Source: Gallionella sp.
Lineage (GTDB): Bacteria > Pseudomonadota > Gammaproteobacteria > Burkholderiales > Gallionellaceae
Direction: 5' to 3'
DNA length: 64,000 nucleotides
NCBI GenBank assembly: GCA_028710525.1
Contig: JAQTTY010000010.1
Location: 1-64,000, forward strand
A program made the position numbers and the translations under genes. The notes under the pieces were generated by a model. It saw only the letters and a program-made list of their open reading frames with translations, had not been told where the DNA came from and made no database searches. Each line of letters begins with the position of its first letter. Position 1 is the stretch's first letter. Positions 43,796 through 52,920 of the stretch are shown here, in pieces.

Positions 43796-44881
43796 TTACA
43801 AACGATGTCTAGTTCCTTGGCTCATCAAGCGCGTCAATATGCATTGCGCCATCTTCTGTACCGGTAATATCTCATGGGTCGCCCCTATCTCCACTGCCGC
43901 GCGGGGCATCCCGTACACCACACAACTGGCCTCATCCTGTGCATAGTTGTATGAACCAGCTTGGCGCATCTCCAACATACCCACCGCACCGTCCTTACCC
44001 ATACCAGTCAGCATCACACCGATGGCATTCGGCCCCACATGCTGTGCTGCAGAACGGAACAACACCTCCACCGATGGCCGGTGATGGTTCACGGTAGCGG
44101 CCTGACTTAGCTCTATCATGTAATTTGAGCCGCTGCGTTTCACCAACATGTGCGAGTGTCCCGGTGCGATATACACATGGCCAGGCATCACCCGTTCGCC
44201 ATGTACGCCTTCGCTCACCGTCATCTTGCACAGTCCGTCTAAGCGCGCGGCAAACGATTTGGTGAAAGCCTCGGGCATATGCTGCGCGATGAGGATGGCG
44301 GGTGCATCTGGCGGCATGGGGATAAGTAATTCTTTGAGCGCCTCGGTACCGCCGGTGGACGCACCGACGATGATGAGCTTCTCAGTGCTGCCCATGCGAG
44401 TACCCAAGCTAGGCAGACTGGTCGCAGGTGCTGCATTGGGAACAGCACGTTTAATCCTAGCGCGGGAAGCTAGACGTATCTTGCCGGCGATTTCATCGGC
44501 ATAGGCTTGCATACCTTCCACCACGCCCAACTTGGGCTTGGCCAGAAAGTCCACCGCCCCCAGTTCCAAGGCATGTAGCGTCGCTTCTGAACCGCGTTCG
44601 GTGAGCGTGGAAATCATCAGCACCGGCATGGGATGCAGACGCATCAGCTTTTCCAAGAAGGTCAGACCATCCATCTCAGGCATCTCGATGTCCAGCGTCA
44701 ATACATCTGGATCGAGAGATTTGATCATCTCGCGCGCCTGCAGCGGATTCGATGCCGCGCCGACCGCTTCCATATCCGGATAGCTGTTGATGACTTCTTT
44801 GAGGATGCTGCGTATCAATGCTGAATCATCGATGATCAGCACGCGGATCTTTTTGATATTGTTTTTAGTCTCAGTATTCAT
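43796..44881 (-). CDS. cheB: Chemotaxis protein-glutamate methylesterase
   Basis: CheB removes receptor methyl groups and deamidates glutamines. The 361-residue protein has a receiver (12-130: [40 protein letters not shown]) and a methylesterase domain (about 165-355). The triad is in [17 protein letters not shown] (Ser), [15 protein letters not shown] (His) and [20 protein letters not shown] (Asp). The linker is Ala/Pro-rich ([11 protein letters not shown]). It follows cheD by 19 bases. The pentapeptide DWKEF on the receptor encoded at 46524-49397 could tether it. Confidence 0.95.
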   Translation of the reverse strand: MNTETKNNIKKIRVLIIDDSALIRSILKEVINSYPDMEAVGAASNPLQAREMIKSLDPDVLTLDIEMPEMDGLTFLEKLMRLHPMPVLMISTLTERGSEATLHALELGAVDFLAKPKLGVVEGMQAYADEIAGKIRLASRARIKRAVPNAAPATSLPSLGTRMGSTEKLIIVGASTGGTEALKELLIPMPPDAPAILIAQHMPEAFTKSFAARLDGLCKMTVSEGVHGERVMPGHVYIAPGHSHMLVKRSGSNYMIELSQAATVNHHRPSVEVLFRSAAQHVGPNAIGVMLTGMGKDGAVGMLEMRQAGSYNYAQDEASCVVYGMPRAAVEIGATHEILPVQKMAQCILTRLMSQGTRHRL

Positions 44882-44900
44882 CTATATCACCTGAATTTCC

Positions 44901-45512
44901 TCAGAACAGTTCGACATCACCCTGCACACCAGAAGAGCGTATGCGGGTGATGTATTGCTGCTCGCGTTGCACGATGGTGTCGTTGTGCACGCTGCGTAGT
45001 TGTTTGACCAGAGTGCGGCCAGTTTTTGGAAAGTAGTAGACCTTGCGCGGATAGATATCCAGCAGGTCCTGCGCCTTTAGTTCGATGTTCTCGTTGTGCA
45101 GATAGTCCAGCACGAACTCTGAGTTTCTTTGCCCCACGTTCGCCACGGTGAAGCCGCGCAGCACATTGCCACCGCCGAACACCTTGGCTTCTAGATTGCA
45201 GCGCCGTGCTCCTGACTTGAGCAATTGGTTGATCATCAATTCCATGGCATAAGAGCCATAGCGGCCCGCCATTCCAACCGGATTTCCACCCTCGCTATTG
45301 CTGTCGGGCAACATGAAATGATTCATTCCACCGATGCCGCTGACCTTGTCGCGGATACACGCCGCCACGCAAGAACCCAACACCGTCACCAGCACCATGT
45401 CGCGGCCCGTCACGAAATATTCGCCAGGCAATATCTTCACTGCCTCAACATTGAAATTTCGGTCGAAGTAGCGGTTAGGAGAGACGACTTCCTCGTAGTC
45501 ATGGTTGGACAT
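44901..45512 (-). CDS. cheD: Chemoreceptor glutamine deamidase
   Basis: CheD deamidates receptor glutamines. The 203-residue protein has the catalytic Cys and His in VLGSCVAACIRDKVSGIGGM and MNHFMLPD, and a conserved KVFGGGNVLRGFTVANVGQR. It ends in QGDVELF. The same kind of end (GDIELF) is found on the receptor-like protein encoded at 55384-56571. It lies between cheR and cheB, the usual order in betaproteobacteria. Confidence 0.94.
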   Translation of the reverse strand: MSNHDYEEVVSPNRYFDRNFNVEAVKILPGEYFVTGRDMVLVTVLGSCVAACIRDKVSGIGGMNHFMLPDSNSEGGNPVGMAGRYGSYAMELMINQLLKSGARRCNLEAKVFGGGNVLRGFTVANVGQRNSEFVLDYLHNENIELKAQDLLDIYPRKVYYFPKTGRTLVKQLRSVHNDTIVQREQQYITRIRSSGVQGDVELF

Positions 45513-45523
45513 AAACGACTCCG

Positions 45524-46396
45524 CTAGCCCTTTTCCGCTTTGCCCTGTGCAGTTTTAAGCGCAGGCGAAAGTTCGTACACGGTCTTGCCGCGTAATTTGA
45601 TATAGGCATCGGCGTGATAGAAGTTCTCGGAATGTCCGGCATACAGCAGCCCCTCGGCACGCAACAGCGGGGCCATCTTCTTAATGATGGCCAACTGAGT
45701 TTCCTTGTCGAAGTAGATCATCACGTTGCGACAGAAGATCGCGTCCACCTTGTCGCGTATCGGCCAACTCACATCCAGCAGATTCAATTTTCGGAAAGTG
45801 ATGAGGTTCTGCAGTTCCGGCCTGACCTTTACAAAACCCTCCTGCTGTCCTGAGCCTTTAAGGAAGAAGCGTTTGATTTGATCGGCACTCAACTTCTCCA
45901 CGCGATCCATGCTGTATACCCCACGACGGGCGGTATCCAGCACATTGGTATCCAGATCGGTGGCGATGATCTTGACCGGTGGAGTAAAACTATCAAAAGC
46001 ATCGATGGCTGTCATCGCCATCGAATAAGGTTCTTCGCCGGTGGAACTGGCAGAGCACCACAACACGATGGGATGAGCGTGATTGATCTTGTGCAACTGC
46101 TCGGCCAGCAATGGAAAATGATGTTGCTCACGAAAGAAGGAAGTGAGATTAGTCGTCAATGAATTGGCGAACGCCTCCCATTCCTTTTCATCATTGCGCT
46201 CCAATAACTTTAGATATTGGCTGAAAGTCGGGATACCAGTGGCACGTAAGCGGCGCGACAAGCGGCTATAGACCAACTCCTGCTTACTATCGCTGAGCGA
46301 GATGCCCGCATGGTCGTAAATCATCTTGCGCACCCGCTCAAAATCTTGGCTGGTGAAGTGGAACTCGCGGCTGTTAGGCTCTTTCATTTCGTTCAC
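45524..46396 (-). CDS. cheR: Chemotaxis protein methyltransferase
   Basis: CheR methylates receptor glutamates with S-adenosylmethionine. The 290-residue protein has the N-terminal helical domain (DFERVRKMIYDHAGISLSDS), SAM-binding VLWCSASSTGEEPYSMAMTA, IIATDLDTNVLDTARRGVYS, and DAIFCRNVMIYFD. The beta-subdomain loop FFLKGSGQQEGFVKV resembles the glycine loop of pentapeptide-binding CheR proteins. This fits with a DWKEF tail on the neighbouring receptor. It is 127 bases from that receptor's stop. Confidence 0.95.
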   Translation of the reverse strand: MNEMKEPNSREFHFTSQDFERVRKMIYDHAGISLSDSKQELVYSRLSRRLRATGIPTFSQYLKLLERNDEKEWEAFANSLTTNLTSFFREQHHFPLLAEQLHKINHAHPIVLWCSASSTGEEPYSMAMTAIDAFDSFTPPVKIIATDLDTNVLDTARRGVYSMDRVEKLSADQIKRFFLKGSGQQEGFVKVRPELQNLITFRKLNLLDVSWPIRDKVDAIFCRNVMIYFDKETQLAIIKKMAPLLRAEGLLYAGHSENFYHADAYIKLRGKTVYELSPALKTAQGKAEKG

Positions 46397-46465
46397 TTTT
46401 TAGTGGGAAGGGGGAAGGGAAAAGGGAGAAAGGAAAAGCTCTGCGCTACGAACCTCTACCCTTGA

Positions 46466-46511
46466 GCACCGCAGGTGCGATCCCTTCCCCCTTGTGCGCC
46501 AACGGCGCACA
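46466..46511. repeat. Two small hairpins in the receptor-cheR spacer
   Basis: GCACC-GCA-GGTGC (46466-46478) is followed by TGTGCGCC-AAC-GGCGCACA (46493-46511), an 8-bp perfect stem with a 3-base loop. A purine-rich stretch (GGGAAGGGGGAAGGG) lies at about 46404-46420. There is no T-tract on the minus strand, so these are not typical terminators. They may attenuate or stabilise the transcript between the receptor and cheR. Confidence 0.55.
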
Positions 46512-46523
46512 CTCTTCTTAGCT

Positions 46524-49397
46524 TCAGAATTCTTTCCAATCTCCGTCTTCGTTGTCATCAAGCTGTGGCACTGGCGCACGACTACGCGAAACTTGCGCAC
46601 GCGGCGCTGCGCCACGTGGTGCAGGGACAGCACGACCTGCGGGCAAACGGCGTGCCGCTGCCACGGGAACAGCGGCCTGAGCCTCGTGTGACAATCTGAA
46701 GGTGTTCATCAAAGCGGCCAACTCTTGGGCCTGCTCTTCCATGGACTCTGCTGCCGCAGCAGCTTGTTCTACCAAGGCCGCGTTCTGCTGCGTCACATCG
46801 TCCATCTGAGTAATGGCAGTGTTGACCTGTTCTATGCCCTGACTCTGTTCGGTCGAAGCAGCGGTGATCTCGGCCATGATGTCGGTGACGCGTTTCACTG
46901 AGCTGACCACTTCGTTCATGGTCTTGCCGGCGTCGTCTACTAGGCGCGTACCCGCACCCACCTTCTCGACCGAATCACTGATCAGTTCTTTGATTTCTTT
47001 GGCAGCTGCCGCACTACGCTGCGCCAAGTTACGCACCTCAGAAGCGACCACGGCGAAACCGCGACCTTGTTCACCGGCACGCGCAGCTTCCACGGCCGCA
47101 TTAAGCGCGAGGATGTTGGTTTGGAAAGCGATGCCGTCGATGACGCTGATGATGTCCACGATCTTCTTCGAACTTTCACTGATAGAAGACATAGTGCCCA
47201 CCACCTGACCGACCACCGCACCGCCCTTGACCGCGATGTCCGATGCGCTCAGAGCCAGTTGATTGGCTTGTCGTGCATTCTCGGCGTTCTGCTTAACGGT
47301 AGAAGTGAGTTCTTCCATGCTGGCCGCAGTCTCTTCCAGACTGGATGCTTGCTCTTCGGTACGCTGCGATAGATCGGTGTTGCCGCTGGCGATCTCTTTG
47401 GACGCGGTACTGATCGTGTCAGCGGCTTCCTTGATGCGACTGATAGTCTCGGTAAGCTGAGCCACGGTGGCATTGGAGTCGTCTTTTAGCTGACCGAAGG
47501 TACCTGCGTATTCATTGTCTATAGTCTCGGTCAGATCACCGCGGGCCAAGGCACCCAACACTCTCACCACATCCTCCAAACCAGTCGCGCTGGTCTCCAG
47601 CAGTTGATTGATGTTCTGCGCCATCTGCAAAAAGAAACCGCTCTTACCTTCAACCTTGATGCGCTGAGTAAAATCGCCTTGAGCAGCAGCCGAAACAATA
47701 TTCGCAATCTCTTCTTCGACTGCCAACTCAACAGTGCGATCTATCCATTCCACTGCCGATCCCAGATGTTCACCACTCTCACTGATAACCGGATTGACCG
47801 TCAGATTGAAGGTATGACCACCGACCTTGATAGAGGCCTTATGCGTACTGCGCAAGCGATCCAACATCCCCGCTTGATGCGAGGGATCTTTGTGGAACTG
47901 GTCGATGCTAGAACCCATCAACTTAGTAGCATCGAAGTTAGGAAATACGGTACGGATTCCTTCTTGGGCATGCTTGAACATCTCCACGATGGATTTGTTC
48001 ATATAGATGATGTTGCGATTCTTATCGGCGACCATCACATTGGTGCTGACGTTATCCAGACCGATCTTGATGCGGGTCACCTCATTGTTGATACGGTGTG
48101 CATCAGTGACCTCAAAGCCCATGCGTATTTGCATGGCTTTCATGGCATACAGCAACATGCCTGTAGCATCGGGACGCTCTACGTTGATGATGTCGTGGTA
48201 ATGACCTTGCGAAACGCGACGCAACTGATCTCCCGCACCTTGCAGGGAAGTGATGATGTAGCGCACCAACATAAAGCCCAGAAAAGCAGATAAGGTCAGC
48301 GAGAACAAGGAGACTATCAACTGTATCCGGCCTAGCAGCGTCGCTTCTTCTTTGGCTTTCTCATAGGCATGCTTGATACCTTCAGCCTCATGAGCGGTCA
48401 TCTCGCTGATGTTCTTTTTGGCTGCATCATGCAAAGGATCGACTAAGCCCAATAGGAAACTGTTGGTCGCCAGATAGTTACCCTCTTTCAGCATATTGAG
48501 GGTTGGTGTCACTGCTTGCTCCAGATAGATATCGCTGGCGAGCTTCACTTCGCCCAGCATCTCTTTCCCCTTTTCTGATTTGACGTTCTTGGCCATGTTG
48601 ACCAAAAGTTTGCCTATCTGATCTTCGTTCTGCTTCACCACGTCTGTATGTACAGTCAATGGATGGTCATGCGCGCTGACGAACTTGCCACTAGGGTCAT
48701 GCTGCAGACCTTGCATGATCTGTGTGCGGCTATCCGTCATCAGATATTGCAATTCTTGGATATCGTGATTCAGTTCCATGCGCCGTGTGGCGATGTCCTG
48801 CATCTTGCCTTCCATCTGATGTGAGGAATAAAAGCCTATACCATCATTGATCATCAGTGCTGAGACCAGCACAGCAAAGATGACCATCATGCGCGACTTT
48901 TCGCTCAGTGCATTGAGCTTGCCTAACAAAGTATGTAGGCCACCAGACTTGACCGCCTTGCCTTCGACGATACGCAGATTGCCCTGCTTACCCTCACGGA
49001 ATAATTTGTAAGCGGCTTCATGCGCCTCGATCTGAGCACGACTTGGCTTGCTTCGTACTGATATATAGCCGGTGCAGCTGCCGTTTTCAAAGATAGGTGC
49101 AGCATTTGCAATGACCCAGTAATAACCGCCATCTTTACGGCGGTTCTTCACAAAGCCAGTCCATGGACGTCCTTTTTTCAGGGTCTTCCACAAGTCATCG
49201 AAAGCTTCCACCGGCATATCCGGATGTCGCACCAGATTGTGCGGCTGCCCCATCAGTTCGGCTTCAGTGAAACCGCTTGCTTCGATGAAATCTGGGTTGA
49301 CGTAAGTAATCAAACCTTTAAGGTCGGTCTTGGAAACGATGGAAGAATCGTCACGTAAGACGAACTCGTTATTGTTAACTGGTAAATTGTTACGCAT
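46524..49397 (-). CDS. Chemoreceptor with Aer-like PAS, periplasmic helical sensor and CheR-tether tail
   Basis: A 957-residue receptor. An Aer-type PAS domain leads (about 10-130: [40 protein letters not shown]). Helix 1 is [20 protein letters not shown], followed by an all-helical periplasmic domain (about 195-350) and helix 2 ([20 protein letters not shown]). A HAMP-like region and a second PAS-like module ([20 protein letters not shown]) precede the signalling hairpin [20 protein letters not shown] followed by [20 protein letters not shown]. The C-terminus DWKEF matches the xWxxF pentapeptide that tethers CheR/CheB. It is a close paralogue of the next receptor in the cytoplasmic half, but not in sensing parts. 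It could respond to redox or energy state. Confidence 0.93.
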   Translation of the reverse strand: MRNNLPVNNNEFVLRDDSSIVSKTDLKGLITYVNPDFIEASGFTEAELMGQPHNLVRHPDMPVEAFDDLWKTLKKGRPWTGFVKNRRKDGGYYWVIANAAPIFENGSCTGYISVRSKPSRAQIEAHEAAYKLFREGKQGNLRIVEGKAVKSGGLHTLLGKLNALSEKSRMMVIFAVLVSALMINDGIGFYSSHQMEGKMQDIATRRMELNHDIQELQYLMTDSRTQIMQGLQHDPSGKFVSAHDHPLTVHTDVVKQNEDQIGKLLVNMAKNVKSEKGKEMLGEVKLASDIYLEQAVTPTLNMLKEGNYLATNSFLLGLVDPLHDAAKKNISEMTAHEAEGIKHAYEKAKEEATLLGRIQLIVSLFSLTLSAFLGFMLVRYIITSLQGAGDQLRRVSQGHYHDIINVERPDATGMLLYAMKAMQIRMGFEVTDAHRINNEVTRIKIGLDNVSTNVMVADKNRNIIYMNKSIVEMFKHAQEGIRTVFPNFDATKLMGSSIDQFHKDPSHQAGMLDRLRSTHKASIKVGGHTFNLTVNPVISESGEHLGSAVEWIDRTVELAVEEEIANIVSAAAQGDFTQRIKVEGKSGFFLQMAQNINQLLETSATGLEDVVRVLGALARGDLTETIDNEYAGTFGQLKDDSNATVAQLTETISRIKEAADTISTASKEIASGNTDLSQRTEEQASSLEETAASMEELTSTVKQNAENARQANQLALSASDIAVKGGAVVGQVVGTMSSISESSKKIVDIISVIDGIAFQTNILALNAAVEAARAGEQGRGFAVVASEVRNLAQRSAAAAKEIKELISDSVEKVGAGTRLVDDAGKTMNEVVSSVKRVTDIMAEITAASTEQSQGIEQVNTAITQMDDVTQQNAALVEQAAAAAESMEEQAQELAALMNTFRLSHEAQAAVPVAAARRLPAGRAVPAPRGAAPRAQVSRSRAPVPQLDDNEDGDWKEF

Positions 49398-49450
49398 CTC
49401 TACATCCCCCTAAAAATCTATCGTTCCACTGCAATGCCCACATTCGCCTT

Positions 49451-52129
49451 TCAAGCTCGACGCGAAGGCAGCCCCAGCGGCATTACAGCTGCATTTTTTT
49501 CTACCTTGTTCTGTAAGGCTTTGATGGCTTTGATGGTCTGATTTGAATGCTGGAAGAACTCGCCTCCCAGCTGCTTCATGGCATCGCTTTGCTTCTGGTC
49601 ATGTACACATTGAACAATGCTGCCCACCGAGCGATGGAAGGAGGCATGGTGCTGACGCAACGCCTCATATTCAGGCAACTTAGAGTGTGCCCTAGCACCG
49701 CCATACAGCCAGCCACCCAAGGCGCACTGGTCATCACACGACACTTTGGCCACTTCCAAGTGCTCCTTGCTGTTGCCCTTGATGTAATCGATCAGGCGTA
49801 CCTTCCACTTGGTATGCGCGGCGATGGCATCATCGAAGGAAAAATCGGACTTAGCAGCGACAGGTGCAGCGAGACGCGCCGGACTACGCACGACAGAAAG
49901 TCTCGGCGTATCGGCGAGACGGAAAGAGGCCATCAGTTCAGCCATCTCCTGCGCTTGCTGCTCAAGCGATTCAGCAGCTGCGGCGGCTTGTTCCACCAGT
50001 GCGGCATTTTGCTGGGTCACGTCATCCATCTGCGTGATGGCTTGCCCGACCTGCTCTATGCCTTGGCTTTGCTCACTGGATGCTGCGGTGATCTCGCCCA
50101 TAATGTCGGTGACACGCTTAACCGCTGTGACGATGTCTTGCATGGTCTTGCCGGCTACATCAACCTGGTGAGCACCCTGCCCGACCTTCTCAACCGAGTC
50201 ACTGATGAGCGCATTGATTTCTTTAGCAGCTGCTGCGCTGCGCTGCGCCAGATTGCGTACCTCGGTGGCGACCACGGCGAAACCTCTACCCTGTTCACCT
50301 GCACGCGCCGCTTCCACCGCCGCATTAAGTGCGAGGATATTGGTCTGGAAGGCGATGCCGTCGATGACGCTGATGATGTCGGCGATCTTCTTAGAGCTGG
50401 CACTGATAGAGGACATGGTGTGCACCACCTGATCCACCGCTGTGCCGCCTTGGACTGCCACTGCAGAAGCAGACAAGGCGAACTGGTTAGCCTGACGCGC
50501 ATTCTCTGCGTTCTGCTTAACAGTAGAAGTGAGCTCTTCCATGCTGGCCGAGGTTTCTTCTAGGCTGGAGGCCTGCTCTTCGGTGCGTTGCGACAGATCG
50601 GCGTTACCGGAAGCGATCTCCTGTACCGCGCCATTCATGGTGTCGGCAGACTCCTTGATACGTGAGATTAGGTCAGTAAGCTTGGCGACGGTCGCATTAG
50701 AATCGTCTTTCAACTTACCAAACATACCGTGATATTCGTTGCTGATGGTCTGCGTCAGATCGGCGTTTGCCAAGGCATCCAACACACGCACAACTTCATT
50801 CAAACCGACTTCGCTGGTGGAAGTCAGACGATTGATATCCTGAGCCAACTTGAGGTAGAAACCGTCTTTATCCTCTAATACTGCACGGCGAGAGAAGTCA
50901 CCATTGGCTGCTGCTTCGACGATGCTGGAGATTTCTTCTTCGGCGCGCAGTTGCTCGGTCAAGTCTATCCATTGGCCTACTGTTCCTAACTTCTCGCCAG
51001 ACTCACCAAAGATAGGCACAGTCACCACATCATATTCACGACCACCCAGATTCATACGGGTACGCGCCATGCTGCTCAAATTCTTCAAGCGTGTGATCGC
51101 TGCCTGAGGATCGGCGTAGAACACACCTATGCTACCGCCCACCACTTTATCTGCGACGAACTCAGGGTTTTGCTTTTGGAAAGCCTTCTCGTACTTGCGC
51201 AAGGTGTCGCGCAACTGATGATTGACATAGATGAGTTTGCCGTCGTTATCGGCGACGCGCACCGACATATTGACGTTATCCAAAGCGCACTTGAGACGGG
51301 ACATTTCGCGAGCTGCTTGTTCATCGGCATGCTTGCGTTCAGTTAGCTTGCCCTGCATCAAGCGCATCATCGCCAACATGCTGGTGGAGTCACCCTGCTG
51401 CACATGAATATCGTGACTGAGATCACCTGCCGCAATATGACGCGCAGCTGTGGCTGCCTGCTCGGGTTCTCCACCCAGTTGTTTGCTCAAGCTGCGCATG
51501 ATCCATAAACCTACTAACAGCACCAACCCTGCGCCACCTAGCATCACCAAGATCAGCCACAAACTGCGACTTTTGATCACAGTCGCTGCATTTGCTTCGT
51601 CTTGGGCAGTCTGTTCATTGGCCAACGTCACCAGATCGTCTATCGCCTTACGATGGGTGCGAAACTTCTGATCTAGCTCCTGTAATGCAGAATTGGCCGC
51701 GGTCTTATCACCCTTGAATATTGCCGGAATGAAGTGCTCATCACGCGCATCCAAAAAGTCCTTACCTGGTTGATAGGCATCGACCAGCATCAGTGACTTC
51801 ATCTTGCCCTCTGGCAGGTTATCCGCCCAATACTGATGGCGCGCCTCATAGTCCGCGCGCAACTGTTTACTTTTCTCGACCAGTCCCGCCATCTCACTCG
51901 CATCGGCACGCATCATCTGCTGCACCACGAAATAGGCTTCGATGAGATATTCGGGAGGAGGCAAGATATCCGCCACCAGATCCTTCTTCTGCACCACATT
52001 CTGATAGATAGGTCCATTCACCTTGGTCAGATTCAACGTGCTGATTGCCATCGCGGCGACCAAAGCAAAGCTGAGCGCGAACACCCCCAGCAATAATATG
52101 AAACGCTTTTTCACACCCATGCTATTCAT
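49451..52129 (-). CDS. Chemoreceptor with C-terminal zinc-binding CZB domain
   Basis: An 892-residue receptor. Helix 1 is [20 protein letters not shown], a helical periplasmic domain covers about 35-190, and helix 2 is [24 protein letters not shown] follows, then a PAS-like module ([20 protein letters not shown]) and signalling hairpin [20 protein letters not shown]. The C-terminus carries a CZB domain (about 790-870): [28 protein letters not shown] and [10 protein letters not shown] supply the expected His and Cys zinc ligands. CZB domains sense zinc or hypochlorous acid. No pentapeptide tail is present. It is 16 bases from cheW. Confidence 0.93.
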   Translation of the reverse strand: MNSMGVKKRFILLLGVFALSFALVAAMAISTLNLTKVNGPIYQNVVQKKDLVADILPPPEYLIEAYFVVQQMMRADASEMAGLVEKSKQLRADYEARHQYWADNLPEGKMKSLMLVDAYQPGKDFLDARDEHFIPAIFKGDKTAANSALQELDQKFRTHRKAIDDLVTLANEQTAQDEANAATVIKSRSLWLILVMLGGAGLVLLVGLWIMRSLSKQLGGEPEQAATAARHIAAGDLSHDIHVQQGDSTSMLAMMRLMQGKLTERKHADEQAAREMSRLKCALDNVNMSVRVADNDGKLIYVNHQLRDTLRKYEKAFQKQNPEFVADKVVGGSIGVFYADPQAAITRLKNLSSMARTRMNLGGREYDVVTVPIFGESGEKLGTVGQWIDLTEQLRAEEEISSIVEAAANGDFSRRAVLEDKDGFYLKLAQDINRLTSTSEVGLNEVVRVLDALANADLTQTISNEYHGMFGKLKDDSNATVAKLTDLISRIKESADTMNGAVQEIASGNADLSQRTEEQASSLEETSASMEELTSTVKQNAENARQANQFALSASAVAVQGGTAVDQVVHTMSSISASSKKIADIISVIDGIAFQTNILALNAAVEAARAGEQGRGFAVVATEVRNLAQRSAAAAKEINALISDSVEKVGQGAHQVDVAGKTMQDIVTAVKRVTDIMGEITAASSEQSQGIEQVGQAITQMDDVTQQNAALVEQAAAAAESLEQQAQEMAELMASFRLADTPRLSVVRSPARLAAPVAAKSDFSFDDAIAAHTKWKVRLIDYIKGNSKEHLEVAKVSCDDQCALGGWLYGGARAHSKLPEYEALRQHHASFHRSVGSIVQCVHDQKQSDAMKQLGGEFFQHSNQTIKAIKALQNKVEKNAAVMPLGLPSRRA

Positions 52130-52145
52130 CTCTATCTCTCCTGCG

Positions 52146-52637
52146 CTATCCGTTAACGACTTCGTCTGTCAGAGCCATCTCACCGCTAGTCATCAGATTC
52201 TCGATATCCACGAGGATAAGCATGCGTTCATCCACTGTGCCCAAGCCCAAGATGTAACGGGTATCGAGCGCAGCAGAGAGCTCCGGTGCGGCACGTATCT
52301 GTTCGGGCTTGAGGGTAAGTACATCGGAGACGCTATCCACCACGATGCCGACCACGCGATGACCGAAGTTGAGGATGATGACCACGGTGAATTGGTCGTA
52401 CACCACTTGAGACATCTTGAACTTGATACGCAGATCGACGATGGGCACGATGGTGCCGCGCAGATTGACCACCCCTTTGATGAACTCGGGCATGTTGGCG
52501 ATGCTGGTTACGGCGTCATAGCCGCGTATCTCCTGCACCTTGAGAATATCCAGACCGTATTCCTCGCTCCCTAATGTGAAGGTCAAGAATTCGTTGTTGG
52601 ACAAATTGGATACTCCACTGCCTATCTCTGTTGCCAT
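52146..52637 (-). CDS. cheW: Chemotaxis coupling protein
   Basis: CheW couples receptors to CheA. The 163-residue protein has [40 protein letters not shown] followed by [10 protein letters not shown], and [19 protein letters not shown]. This is typical of the family. It is the first gene behind a FliA-type promoter at 52712-52738, and leads a run down to flhB. The terminator of the upstream cheA gene lies just before. Confidence 0.95.
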   Translation of the reverse strand: MATEIGSGVSNLSNNEFLTFTLGSEEYGLDILKVQEIRGYDAVTSIANMPEFIKGVVNLRGTIVPIVDLRIKFKMSQVVYDQFTVVIILNFGHRVVGIVVDSVSDVLTLKPEQIRAAPELSAALDTRYILGLGTVDERMLILVDIENLMTSGEMALTDEVVNG

Positions 52638-52711
52638 GTTCTGCCCTTTCTAAGACGCTATGCATAGCTCTGCTACATAGGGCCAACATACGACCCGAGC
52701 ATGAGTTCACT

Positions 52712-52738
52712 CTAACGGCACAAATACGATTTTCTTTA
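52712..52738 (-). promoter_or_regulatory. FliA (sigma-28) promoter for the cheW operon
   Basis: The minus strand reads TAAAGAAA, 11 bases, GCCGTTAG. GCCG and the -35 TAAAG are intact. It lies about 75 bases ahead of the cheW start and just after the cheA terminator, so the two chemotaxis transcripts are separable. Confidence 0.75.
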
Positions 52739-52756
52739 GGGGAACAGACAAAAGAA

Positions 52757-52776
52757 AACCCGCTAATTCGCGGGTT
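52757..52776 (-). terminator. Rho-independent terminator after cheA
   Basis: AACCCGC and GCGGGTT form a perfect 7-bp stem around a 6-base loop. On the minus strand it is followed by TTCTTTTGTC. It stands 145 bases downstream of the cheA stop and before the cheW promoter. Confidence 0.8.
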
Positions 52777-52855
52777 CAAGAAAGTTTACTCTCGGCATCC
52801 TCTCCACTTGCATGGGCGAGGGTTGGTGTGGGGGTATGAGCTTAAGACCAACTGT

Positions 52856-52894
52856 AACACCCCCATCCTAGCCTTCCCCCTGTTAGGGGGAAGG
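52856..52894 (-). repeat. Dispersed GC-rich hairpin repeat, copy 2
   Basis: The 26 bases 52856-52881 are the exact reverse complement of 5545-5570. Here the hairpin is perfect: CCTTCCCCCT-GTT-AGGGGGAAGG at 52872-52894. It lies between the cheA stop and the cheA terminator. Neighbouring GGGCGAGGGTTGGTGTGGGG (about 52814-52833) may be part of the same element. Confidence 0.75.
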
Positions 52895-52920
52895 AATAGT
52901 GTTGATAGGAGTATGAATTA

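Noticed and set aside
49547..50563. Long plus-strand open frame opposite the CZB receptor
   Set aside because: It is antisense to conserved receptor coding sequence, has no ribosome site and shows no domain; it follows from codon bias of the true gene. The same applies to plus-strand frames at 61947-62792, 47604-48293, 56747-57385 and 20594-21151.
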